Below are positions 22,586 through 33,212 of a stretch of 64,000 nucleotides of DNA, one piece after another. The translations under genes and the position numbers were made by a program. The notes beneath the pieces were generated by a model. It did not search any database and was not told the DNA's origin. It worked only from the letters and a program-made list of their open reading frames with translations. Source of the stretch: Perognathus longimembris pacificus (lineage: Eukaryota; Chordata; Mammalia; Rodentia; Heteromyidae); assembly GCF_023159225.1 (NCBI RefSeq), contig NC_063161.1:2530959-2594958 (forward strand). Reading direction: 5' to 3'. The first letter of the stretch is position 1. The number at the start of each line of letters is the position of its first letter.

Positions 22586-23450
22586 TGAGCAAATGATTTG
22601 AACAGACATGTCTCAGAAGAAGAAACACAAATGGTTTACAACCATGTAAGAGAATGTTCAGCATCTTTAGCCATAAAGGAGATCAAAACCACACTGAGAT
22701 TCCAAATGGTAGGATAGATAGGGGAAAAAAGAACCCTCATGCACTATTGGGTGGGTGTAAACCAGTACAACCACCAAGGCAATCAGTATGGAGGTTCCCT
22801 TAAAAGAAGTGCAAACAGACCTGTTCTATGACCCCCATCATATCACTCGAGCAAATCTCTGAAGGAACGTGAAGCAACACAAGCCATCCATGTGCCCGTG
22901 GTTAGCATCACACTAGGAATAAGCAAACTGTGGCATCTGCCAAGGTGCCCAACAACTGACGAGTGAACAAAGAAAATGTCGCCTCATGCATGCACGCGTG
23001 AGTGCGTGTGCACACACACACGCACATACACACAGATACACTCACACGCACACACGACAGAGTGCTGTCCAGTCAAAAAGGATAATAAAATCATGACATG
23101 TGCGGGAAATGGTTGGAAGTGGAGACCACTATGTTGAACAAGATCTTTCATACTTCTCTTATGTGAAATCTACATCTAACATGAGGACAAAGATAACAGT
23201 AATATGGGGCATGAGTGTAAAAAGAAGGGGGAGACTGCGTGAGGGAGGGGAGTCAGCAGGAGGGGAAAGGTGAGGGTCACGGGCGGGGGTGGGGGGGTCA
23301 AAGTTATCTGTGTGTACAGTATGTGTACGTATGTATGGTGTAATGCAAAGGGAGGGGCAGGGGAGAAGGGGTTAAGTGAATATAAAAGAGGGATGAATAC
23401 CTTCACAGTACACTGTACACATCTATAGAATTATCCCAATGAAACCTCCA
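22586..23450 (+). mobile_element. 5'-truncated L1 LINE (ORF2 C-terminus and 3' UTR)
   Basis: It matches the sense-strand end of L1 ORF2: ACATGTCTCAGAAGAAGAAA near 22605, GATCAAAACCACACTGAGAT near 22681, GCAATCAGTATGGAGGTTCC near 22779. It then runs into a G-rich rodent-type 3' UTR ending at CAATGAAACC (23437-23446). Stops and small indels make it non-functional. An embedded CACA/CACG microsatellite sits at about 23008-23056. Confidence 0.8.
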
Positions 23451-24610
23451 CGTGATATTGAAGAAGGCCTAGGTGATGAATTGACAGCACATTAACTTGG
23501 CTGTGCAGCCACAGCCCAGCAATGACTAGAACAAGCGGAAAGTTCCTCTCCATGGGTAAGGTTTGGCATGGTGGCAATGCCTCCAGCCCAGCTGACCTGC
23601 GTTTGACAGAGTACCCAGAAAGTGGCCCCCACAGGCAGCGGCTCCTCTTGGGGTTGGGACCACCCAGTACCAGTGATGCACCGGGCATGGGTCCATGGGT
23701 CCCTTGCCCAAGGAAGCAAGGACCATGCCGTTTCCATGTCTATAGCAATTCGTCCCATTCATTTTTGGACCACTGTTTGTCTGGGGCCTGAAACAGGTTA
23801 GGGGCTTATTACTAAACCTTTCATGGACATATATCCCAAGAGGAGTTCAAGGTACCTCGGTAAGGCGATAAAGAGTTACTGAAACCAGAAAAGCCCAGCT
23901 AATAAAAAACCCAGTTAGAAGAAAATAACCAGCCAACTGCTATCCGATGATTACTGTGTATTTTCATTGCCAAAAGATGCAATACAATTTCATGGTTACT
24001 TGCCCCTGTAAAATAGAAATACCCCCAATTTTTAAGATGTAAAAAGGTTTATGACCAGGGTGCTGTCAGCTCAAGAATGAGTCCATCATATGAATGAGTT
24101 GGTCCATGACAAAATTTAATTTCAGGAAAATTAACTCAGTGATGAGGTCCTAATTGTGCCCCAAGTTTTAACACCTATTAGGAATTTTGGAGAAGTGGCG
24201 CAAGACCCGGGCAAGTCCATCCATCTTCTGGCTCCTCAGAGTACAACTGACTGTTAATACCTAATTCATTCATAATGGGATAGTATTACAAAGAATTCTG
24301 TGTTTAATGAGAGGGGATTGGGTCTTGAACAGTCTAACCAGTCACAAAAATGCAAAGCATCTGCATTAACAGGATATTAAATTTTTTTTCTGCAGTCCTA
24401 GAAAGAGCCGATGCATGGCACTAGACTGGCAGGCTACACATGCAAATAACCCCAGGTAAGGTTTTTATGTCCCAGCTAATGTTTTCATCCGGAAATTCTG
24501 TAGCTGCCAAGTACCTCGAAAGGCAAAGTCTACTGAGGAGTAACAATTTCTTTAGCAACCATCATTAGAAGGTTCAAGCTGCAAAAGAAAAAATGTAAAT
24601 CACAGGCCTT
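23451..24610. promoter_or_regulatory. AT-rich unique segment, candidate conserved noncoding sequence
   Basis: About 1.1 kb with no SINE or LINE that I recognise. The right half (24000-24610) is AT-rich and has an ATGCAAAT octamer at 24440-24447. No splice-flanked reading frame was found. It could be old diverged transposon sequence instead of a functional element. Confidence 0.25.
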
Positions 24611-25478
24611 CATAGGACCACGACGCAGGAGAGCTGAGGGAATGAAAGGGCAGTTTGGATTCGGTGGCTGTCACAAACCGACAACACGAGACCTAGGAAC
24701 GACCGGCGGCCCACACCTGCCCTGCCGTGCCGCGGACCACCACAGCGGCATTGGAGCAACGCGCCAGGCCCCCGTGCGGGGTGACTCCCAGGCAGAGCTC
24801 CTGAGGGACGGCCCCCCATGGAGGCCTGGCGGCCCTACGTCCAGCCGCCCTAGGCCGTCCTGCCTCTCACTACCCCCGAGTGGGTTCCGTGTGCTAGGCC
24901 CCAGCGTGCCTGAACTCACCCCTGCCTTGCCCCTGACACCCCACACGCAGGACCAGGCTCCCGGGGCGCAGGCCCCTCGGCACGGCCCTTGAAAGGCTTG
25001 TGTCTCACCGTGTGGTGAAAGCCAGAGGTGCAGGGATCTGCCCCGCCTGCGGCCCTCCCCCCCCCCCCCCGCCCCCCGCTCCCCAGCAGAACGGCTCTGG
25101 CTGTTTGCCCTGACAATGAAAGCTAGGGCCTGAATGCCAGCACACAGCGCAGAGGCCTCGGGAACCAGACGGAAAGGTGTGAGAATGTGAACGCCCGGTT
25201 CCGGAAAACGCAGTCTCCTCGGGATGAACTCCCCGCGACAGTGACTGAAAACGCGCAACGCGGGAGTGGGGAGCACGAGGTTTCCGGTGGAGCGCGGCCT
25301 CACGGGGCGCGTGCCCAGCGGGCCCTGGACACTGCGCCCCGCGGCCACGGTGCCGTCCGGTGACGGGCGGGCGGTGGGGTCTCCTCTCGCTCTCCCTCTA
25401 GTCAGACGGCGAGAAGAGCGGGAGGAGACTGTTCAGAGGACCGTGTTTGGAGGGAGCAGAGGGCGGCGGGGCGCTCAC
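24611..25478. other. TBC1D22A: GC-rich intron immediately 3' of a TBC1D22A exon
   Basis: This is the intron sequence following the donor at 25473-25478 on the minus strand. It contains a C run at about 25059-25070 and CpG-rich sequence at 25250-25360. No further exon was seen. Confidence 0.6.
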
Positions 25479-25606
25479 CTGGTAGGTGTCCCACAGACGG
25501 ATGGTACAGCGCAGCGGCACCTCCCGCATCAGCAGGTTGTTCATCCAGCGGAAGGCAAACTGCAGGTAGCGCACCTCGTGCTGCTCCAGGTGCCCGTGGA
25601 CTTGCT
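25479..25606 (-). CDS. TBC1D22A: TBC1D22A internal coding exon (128 nt, C-terminal half of TBC domain)
   Basis: On the minus strand this 128-nt exon begins with AG, completing a split Glu codon, then encodes 42 residues and ends on CAG in phase 0. It carries the run FAFRWMNNLLMRE, then PLRCTIRLWDTYQ. This is the conserved late TBC motif (Arg-Trp ... Leu-Leu ... Pro-Leu ... Leu-Trp-Asp). The acceptor is GCAG, with its AG at 25607-25608, behind a T-rich tract. The donor is GTGAGC at 25473-25478. The stretch HLEQHEVRYLQ fits paralogue A better than TBC1D22B, which I recall as more divergent at these positions; that discrimination rests on memory of the family. The reading frame is intact and there is no sign of a processed pseudogene: splice sites are consensus and intron sequence flanks both sides. 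Confidence 0.95.
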
Positions 25607-26335
25607 CTGCACCAAACAAACACAGGCGGTCAGGAGAGCCCCTGGGAAGCCCCGTGCCATCCACGCACACAGACACGGACACGCAGCAAAGAACTACCTC
25701 CACGGAGGGCAGGCCGCACAGCTCCCCGTTCCCCACGGGACCCACGGCCGAGATGACAGGGCGGACGCCGACGGGACCCTGCATGGCGTGGCTGTGCGCC
25801 GGGGCACTCCACCCCACCCCCAAGTCTGCAGAGCTCCACGGGGGCGGGGGGGGGAGGGTGCAGGGATGGAGCGATTCAAAACCAGGGTGCGGAAGGCAGC
25901 GCACCGTGTGAGCTGGCAAGAACTGAAATGCAACACGTCCCCCTCCTCCTTGCAACAACTTGAGGGCGACGTGTCGGGGTGGCCCTTGCTGCACTCAAGT
26001 CCCAGGAGAGAGTGCCACACAGCGGTGCCCGTCCTGAGGCCCGTGGGGGAGGGTCCCCAGGATGTCACGACAGCTTGGGGACCGGCGCCGAGGTCCACAT
26101 GTGCCCGCCACCACGTACTGCTCTGCAGGGGGACACTGAGGGACCAGGGCTCCTGGGTCAGTGGAGGACAGGCCACACCCGCCGTGCTGGCTGGGCGGCA
26201 GGAAGCAAGATGGCTGAGCAGGAAGGCAGGCTTGGCGGTGGCCCCTTCAGCTCGCACCCGCTGCCCTGACACTCAGCTCCTTCCGGGAGAGCTGGTGGGG
26301 TTTATCTAGCAAGCTCTGTTGTAGGTGGGCATCCG

Positions 26336-26390
26336 CAGGGGCGTGAGGAGGGAGGGGGAGGGGGAGGGGGAGGGGAGGGGGTGGAGGTGG
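26336..26390. repeat. (GGGGGA)n G-rich tract
   Basis: Repeated GAGGGGGAGGGGGAGGGG units, with at least four G-runs spaced by single A, match the G-quadruplex pattern on the plus strand. The transcribed strand copy would be C-rich in the TBC1D22A pre-mRNA. Confidence 0.9.
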
Positions 26391-28000
26391 CCAAAGCACT
26401 TCGCCTGCGCGCGCCTGTGGCAGCAGGACAGTAAAGCCAACTGAGGGTGTCTTAAGGAGGAAGAGGAACGAGGGAGAGGGACGGGGAGGTGCGGCTGATG
26501 GCGCACTTGGTTCGCGTGCACAGCAATCTCCGCGAAACCACCCTGTACAGCTGACGGAGGGTTAAAAAGAAAACTTGACGAAACAGAATCAAACACGCAC
26601 GTAAATGCAACTGGTAGAGTTCTGTATTTCTACGCGAGCACATTCTTTTTTAAATAAAACAAAAGATTAGCTCTAATGGGAGTTATCTCCAGCTTCCACA
26701 GTGAAGGACGGAAAGTTCCAGGCTCTGTGCGTGGCTCCCCGTCCGGGCTGACCTCGGCCTGCTCTCCGGGATTAATGGCAGCGGTGGCCACGGCCCAGCG
26801 CGCAGTCGAGGATGCCCCACGCGGGGTGACATCCACGCTGACGAGGAGCTGACGACCAGCAGCTGGGAAAGCGGCCGGCTTTACTGGACAAGGCTCTCCA
26901 CCGAGGAGGAGGAAGGCGCCTGAGACTGCACACGGCTCCTCCGACGATGCGGCCGCGTGCGGGAAGGAACCAGCAGTGGGGAGGGCAGAAGGCCGCCTTC
27001 CAGGCGGCCCCCGTGGCCTCGGAAGGAGCCACCCCCTGGGTGGCCCGGCACTGCGGGCCCGCCGCTCTCCATGGACTTCGGCTTCAGCCGGCCTCAGTCT
27101 GCCTGGACTCTCCCGTGAGAAGAACAAGGCAGAAGTCAGCAGCCTGGAGCCACCCACACCATTCGGGCCGGGTCCCCAGCACTGCCAGAGCGGAGCAGAC
27201 ACACACGCAACGCTCCAGACACAATGCCAGCGCCGGCTGCCTTCTCCTAGGGCTTCTGCCGGTGACAGGGCCTCAGCTCACACTCGAACACCATGCTCTA
27301 AGGGCCTAAGAGGGACAGCACCTTCCTGGCTGACCACCCTTCCTCCAGGAAGGGCCCTGTCCCCTGGGAGACAGGTGCTGGGCTCAGCCTGTGACCAGTG
27401 CCGGGGCATCTGCTAAATGGGCAGTCGGATGCCAGAGCCCAGCCACGCCGCTTCAAGACCAGGAGAACGGCGGGCGGCCGCTGGCGGGGCGCACGGGAGG
27501 GCTGTCCTCCCCGGCCTGGCCCGCTGCAGGGCTAGGGGCCCGCCCACCAACAAGCCCGAGCCACGGCCCCCACGCGTGCCCACCAGGCAAGCGCCACCTC
27601 CCCAAGACACGCCGGCCAGACACTGCTCTGAAAAATTAACATGCCTTCCCAGAACATCCGTCATTAAAGGAACCTGATGAAACAAAAGGAAAATCAACCC
27701 TTTCTGCCCTCCTTGCAGACTCCGAGGCAGCAACCAGGCCCGGCAAGCCCAGGGCCTCTCTGGGCCGCTGACTCTGGGAGGGGCGTTTCTAGTCGGCACC
27801 TGGTGACCTCTGACCTGCATCAACTCCTCTGCCCCAGAGACTCCCGCTCTAACCCCTGGGGCCGTCCTCTCCCCTCCTGCCAGGGAGGAAACTTGGCGAC
27901 AGGTGCGGGCTACGCAGCAGTAGGTCAGGACCCAGGAATGCCCCTCTGAGACCTGTCCTGGACACAGTCACCAGCCTTCCTCAGATCAAGGCTGGGCCAA
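26391..28000. other. intronic sequence, nothing recognised
   Basis: Mixed composition with many overlapping short frames, none bearing a recognisable domain. No SINE or LINE signature. Confidence 0.35.
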
Positions 28001-28135
28001 TCGCCAGCCGGGGGTAATGAGCAGAGCAAGGCTGGGCAGCCCTGCTCACCGCCAGCACTGGGTAATGACCAGAGCAGAGCCGGGTAGCCCTTACGGATCG
28101 CCAGCCCTGGGTAATGACCAGAAACCTTAACAAAG
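28000..28135. repeat. short tandem array, ~48-bp unit, ~3 copies
   Basis: The blocks GCCAGCCGGGGGTAATGAGC, GCCAGCACTGGGTAATGACC and GCCAGCCCTGGGTAATGACC begin about 48 bp apart, each followed by AGAGCA and GGGCAGCCC-like segments or by divergence. Confidence 0.8.
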
Positions 28136-28589
28136 CAACGACCCCACAGAGGTGAAGGCCCGTCCCTGCCCGGATGCCAGGCTCCTTGCTCATCCCTCGG
28201 TCCCCAGCAGGATTCTGCCAGGCCTCTACTCCCTGGCTGCCTTTGAAAGCAAGACACTGGGAAGGGAAGATCCGCCCAGCAGGAGCTTGGCACTTTGTGG
28301 AAGAGGGAGGACAGACAAATCACTTGAGTCTCAGAGCTGCCCAAGTCTCCAGCGATGGGCAGGGCCTCCCTTCTGCCCAGCACCGGACGCTCAACACCCA
28401 CGGAAGGTAAATGGCAAGCAGCACGCCCACGACGTGAGGCCATCGGCCGCGGCACGAAACCGCGAGCCCCACCCACAGTGAGGCTAAGCTGGCTGGCCCG
28501 GGCCAGCAGAACACACGGCCTAGAGCTACCCGGACCGTGCCCTCGTTCCCACGGGAGGTGGCCATTCTTCACCGACGGCATGCTGCTCC

Positions 28590-28935
28590 GGAACCAGGTA
28601 ATGAAGAGTGATAAAGTGGACCAGCCGCCCGCTCTCCAGCCACCTTCTAACGTGCATAATGAATTTCTGACAGAGCTGCCTCCGATTCTGAACATGGTGA
28701 AAAATGGACTGCTAAACTCCAAGCATGACTTTCAATTTATATACATCAGAGCTGCGAATGTATATGCTGAAAAGATTCATTTTTCCTATTTTATAAGTAA
28801 TTGTGAGCAGATGCTCTTTCACTGATAAAGGTAATTTGGTTAGCAATAATTCTGAGACTGAAATTTCCATTTCACTGGAAAGAAGGGTGGGCACATAATG
28901 AATGAGCAGGCAGATGTAATTATTGTCATCTTTCA
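28590..28935. promoter_or_regulatory. AT-rich unique island, candidate conserved noncoding element
   Basis: A sharp AT-rich block bounded by GC-rich sequence, with no repeat signature. It contains an AATTATTGTCATC segment and several ATTT/AAAT runs. An open frame on the plus strand crosses it (ending 28825), but no splice sites or protein family were recognised, so I treat it as noncoding. Confidence 0.25.
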
Positions 28936-31285
28936 GGCTGAAAAGAGTCCTTTCACAACACCCTGTGAGGCTGTAAAAACAGCAAGAAGAGACTGTGTGT
29001 GGGGGGGGGTAACATACCAGGAAGGGACTGTCCCTGGGGGAGGGGGGAGCAGGGAACAGCCATGGCTTGCTGGGCCCTTCCCCGGGAGCTTCCCACCACC
29101 ACAGAACTGCAGGCTGGAATTCTCAGACTGGAAGTGCAGACGCGTTCTACCAACACGCCGGGCCCTGGGACTTCCGCTGAAAAGGAAAAAGCGTGTATCT
29201 ATTGGCGTGGCATAAAAACACTGTTGACGCAGGACCAGACGCCACTCAGATTTATTTGCCCAAAGAAGAGGCACAATTGCTCACACTTAGCTACCTGACA
29301 AAGAAACCTTTCAAGCGCCCCGCACAGAGCCAAAGGAAGATGTGAACACATCGCGCTTTTGCTGGGCCAGACATGAATAGGCTTTGATTCGGGGGAAAGA
29401 TTTCAACTCTCTAATCAGTTAAAAGGATAGAGAACAGAAACAAGAGCCCGCTGCCAGTGAACATAGGGCCTCTTTACAGCGGACGAGCCCTCCCTCGCTG
29501 GTAGGAAAAGCCAGGTCCCAGACAGAGCCAGGCCCCGCACACCTGCCGGCCGAGGACCAGGGGCCGGCCGTGCCCGGGGCGGGCAGGACGAGGAGCTGAG
29601 CCTGAGGGCCTCACAGTCAGGCCCCTCCCAACCTGCCACCCCGAGAGGGAACACCCCCCGAGGGGCCGGTCACCCTCCAGTAAGCCAGGGACCGGTATAG
29701 TATGGCTCCCCTCAGGGCGCGGGTTTGCAGCCTTCACGACCAGCAGCCCAGAACCAGAGGGAGGGGCTGGAAGTGAGCGGCGCCCGGACAGGGCTGGCTC
29801 GCGGGAACCAGAGGCCGCGGAGGCGCTCAGACCGGAGCTCTGTGCGGCCGGGACTGCGCAGACCAGCCCACCTCCAACCCATGCCACACGGCGTCCCGCC
29901 ACCCAGGGCCCGGGGGTGGGGAGGCTGGACCCCCAGCCGTCGGGGCCAGTCCTGACGCCGCGTCCACCCGGGGCGTTCCCCGAGAGCCCGCTCTGCGGCA
30001 ATCCCTCCGGCCCCGCAGCAGACCTGTGTCAGACCTGTGTGGCCGCACGCTCCACGTTCCGGGAAAAACACTTCTGTCTCCAGAAATTGTAATGGAAATC
30101 AATAAGAAGGGAGATTTCCTTAGAAAATGTTAACACCGCTTCAGGAATGCGCTGAAGAGCCAAAGGGAGACCTCAGCCTGCTTTGGGGCAAGAGCCCCAA
30201 ACCCCCGATTCCACAAAGCTGGAGGGGCCAGAGAGGGTGCCCGTCCCCTCGAGAGGCACCTTGCCCCTCCCTGGAGCGCAGGGACCTCACACCCTGGAGG
30301 TGAGCCATTCCAGAGGCTTCCAGAGCCCATCGGCTCCCCCTTGGCCTCTGCTCCTGGTTCCTGGCAGGGGCTGCAAGCCCGGGAGTGTCCCTGTGATGCT
30401 GAGCTGGCCCCATGTGGGCCCTAGACTGGTCACCAGGGAATGTGCCCACCAGGCGCTGGGCCAGGGCAGGGTCTGGGGCCTCCGAGGAGCCTCCAGCCTA
30501 ACGTGCTGCACCCACCATGACTCAGACGGAACCAGTGGGGCTCCAAGGCCCCAGGACCCCTCCAGACTCTGCTCTCCACATCCCTCCCCGTGCCTGGTCC
30601 TCCTGGCCTGTGCCTTTTCCAATAAAACCAATGCTTTCTCAAGCTGGGTGAGCCATGCTGACTCGTGACTCAGCCCAAGTGTGGGAGTGAGGGTGGGCAG
30701 TGCCCGCTCACAGGCGGGGGAGCCTCAAGTGGCCGGCGGGCTGGAGGAAGAGGCCCGGGCGCCGGTTCCCAACCCACAGCCCACAGCACTGCCTGGGGAC
30801 TCCGTGAGGACAGGCCCAGGGCAGAACCAAGCCCCCCGCCCCCGCCCCCGGCAGGGGGCGCTCCCGTGGTCATCTGGTGTCACGGCACGCAGTCTTCTCT
30901 CATCTCCAGAGAGGTAGGAAGGTGTATTTTCTGGCAGCAACATAAGCTAAAACACAAGCTCTTCTAGGGCTCCACGGAAGCAAGGCGACAAGGCTCACTG
31001 GCTTCTCAACACGCCCCTCAGCGCAGGGGCTGCTTCCGAGTGAGGAAACCACAAGCAGTTAGACGGAGTCAACCGAGAACGCGTGCGGCCTGGGCGCAGG
31101 GAACGCAGCCAGGGCTGGCTGCACCCCACACCGGACAGGCCCAGGGCCCCAGGGGTCAGCCGCAGGGCCGCGCTGCCTGGGCAGGAGAAGAGGGGGAGGT
31201 GGCCGTCAGCAGGCCGAGAGCCTACACGGAGACTCACTGGGGCCTTGGCTCTGTCCCACATACTCAACAAAAGACAATACTGTGA
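28936..31285. other. GC-rich intronic sequence
   Basis: No gene or transposon was recognised. A GT/G-rich run lies at about 28995-29010. CpG-rich segments lie near 29500-30010. Frames on both strands are uninformative. Confidence 0.35.
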
Positions 31286-31480
31286 AGATAAATAAGACTG
31301 GAAGGTTTGAAAAGCAGACGTTAATTTTGAGAACTTTGCCCAGATTTTCTCAAACATCCCAGGATTTCGGTGCCATTCCAAGAAATCTTCAGTGCCAAAC
31401 TCAAGTTTGCAAAGACTGTTTTCTGGTAGAAGTTTCCTAACTTTAGGTTTACAACAAATCTGAATCATTCAGACCCAATT
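31286..31480. promoter_or_regulatory. small AT-rich unique island
   Basis: About 190 bp of AT-rich, non-repetitive sequence directly left of an antisense L1. It stands out from the flanking GC-rich DNA. It may be conserved noncoding sequence or diverged L1; composition alone cannot decide. Confidence 0.2.
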
Positions 31481-31539
31481 TTAGAGTGCAAATGTAGTAC
31501 AAATACAAACCCAACCCCTCCCCTCAAATACAGTGCATA

Positions 31540-31820
31540 TGTACCGTTTGTTCAATAGATATAGGGTACTACAAAATATAGCTTTTGCCACTGGATTTCT
31601 TCTGTGCCTTTTTGGAAACAGATTTTCTGGGTATGAACACATTGATTTCTAAACACTTCCTTCTATCTCCCTGATCTTTGTCTCAATGCCAAAAACACAG
31701 GCCGTGATTACAGTTCTTGAAATCAGGTAGTGTTAGTCCTTCAAGGTTGTTTATCTTGTTCGGTGTTGTTTAGCTATTCTGGAGGCTTCGTGTATGCACA
31801 TGAATTTACAAATCAGCTTG
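31540..31820 (-). mobile_element. antisense L1 ORF2 fragment, left part
   Basis: The order matches reverse-complement L1 ORF2: CCACTGGATTTCTTC, GTATGAACACATTGATTTCT, then CAATGCCAAAAACACAGGCC, GATTACAGTTCTTGAAATCA, and TTAGCTATTCTGGAGGCTTC with TGAATTTACAAATCAG. It is interrupted at its right end by a SINE insertion. Confidence 0.78.
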
Positions 31821-32040
31821 TGGCCAGGCACAGTGGCTTAGCTCTATAATCCTAGCTGCTCAGGAAGTTCACATCTAAAAGCCACCAGAGCAGAAAAGTC
31901 CTAAAAACTCCATCGCCAAAATAACCAGCAAAATCCCAAGCTGAAGATATGGCTCAGCAGCAGAGTACCAGATAAGCAAGCAAACTGTGCAAGCGAGAGG
32001 CCCCGAGTTCAAGCTCCAGTACCGAAGGGGAGAGGGCTGG
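31821..32040 (+). mobile_element. B1-ID fusion SINE (sense), nested in antisense L1
   Basis: The left half is 7SL/B1-like (GGCCAGGCACAGTGGCTTAG with TCCTAGCTGCTCAGGA). The right half is ID-like (ATATGGCTCAGCAGCAGAGT through GAGTTCAAGCTCCAGTACCG). L1 sequence continues on both sides, so this SINE inserted into an existing L1. Confidence 0.82.
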
Positions 32041-32990
32041 GAGAAACAAGGACACCCGGCTTGTCAATTTCAACAGAAAAGCATTCTGGGTCATGATTGG
32101 GACCGAGTAGAACAGGGGGTCGATCAGTCTGGAAGAAACGATATTTAATAGTCTGAGTTTTCTGATCTCTGGACATAACTGGGTCATCTTTAATTTCTCT
32201 CAGCAATGTTCTGCAGCTTTCCGTGTACAATCTATTTTCTCTTTCGTCATGTTTTCCCCAGACACTTGACATTTTTACGCATAAGCGGCACTGCTCACTT
32301 AATAGCAGCGGCATATAGAAACAGGATTCATTTTCGTAGTGGCCTCAGGCCCTGAATTCCTGCTAGACTCTCTTCTTAGTACTCCAGCCTTGTGCCAGCC
32401 CGTGAGAACTCAAGAGATGACTACGCTGCTTACAGATGAGCACGTGTGACTTGTCTTCCGACTGGGTGCCATTTAGGCAGATGTATGTTTCCATTCATTT
32501 CTCCATTCGCCCCACTGCATTGGCTAAAACCACCAGTGTGCAGAGTGAACAGAAGGGGTGAGAAGGAACACTTTGCCCTACTTCTGATCTCAGTGGGAGA
32601 GCATTCAGATTTACATCATTTTGTGTAAATTTAGCTGCCTCCACAGAGCTCGGGATGTTCCTTGTGAGGCCTGGGTTACCGAGAGCTTTCATTACGGGTG
32701 AACGCTAGATTCTGTCAAATTCCTTTTCTGCATATATCAAGGTCGTTTTTATAGGTTTGTTCTTTTTAATATGTTAATATAACGAACTATATCGATTGCT
32801 TTTTCACCAGTTAAATCAACCTTGCATTTTGAGATAAACCAAATGTCACAAGGATTTGTTGTTCTTTTTATGTACTGCCGAATTTGACTTGCCAAAGCTT
32901 TTGTTCAGGACTCTTATGTCTATGTACATGAAATATGTGGGTCTGTGATTCTGCATTTCTTTCTCTTCTATTTGGAGGTTGTTTGGGGAG
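32041..32990 (-). mobile_element. antisense L1 ORF2 fragment, right part
   Basis: L1 continues after the SINE: a TCTCAGCAATGTTCTGCAGC segment near 32198, GCATTGGCTAAAACCACCAG near 32517, TCTGTCAAATTCCTTTTCTG near 32711, TTCTTTTTAATATGTTAATA near 32761, and AAATCAACCTTGCATTTTGA near 32813. It is diverged, with no intact frame. Confidence 0.75.
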
Positions 32991-33019
32991 TGTGCGTGTG
33001 CAAGTGTGTGTGTGTGCGC

Positions 33020-33212
33020 GCGTGCGCTGGGACTGTTTGAACTCATGGCCTCACACTGTATCATTTGTGCTCACGGGGCTAGCACTCTACCACTCGGAGT
33101 TCCTTCTGGTTTGTTGGAGACGGCCTCTTGAACTGCCTGCCCAGGCTGACTCTGAACCCTGACCCTTAGATCCCTGAGAGGTTGGAATTACAGGCATGAG
33201 CCACCCAGTTCC
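33020..33212 (-). mobile_element. B1-ID fusion SINE, antisense
   Basis: The plus strand reads an ID-like unit (CACGGGGCTAGCACTCTACC), a pyrimidine-rich linker, then reverse B1 (GCCCAGGCTGACTCTGAACC, AATTACAGGCATGAGCCACC). A (GT/GC)n run lies just to its left at 32990-33025. Confidence 0.78.

Noticed and set aside
25398..25994. Extended 198-residue minus-strand reading through the exon at 25479-25606
   Set aside because: Only the 42-codon core is TBC1D22A. Canonical splice sites bound it, and the flanking translation is intron.
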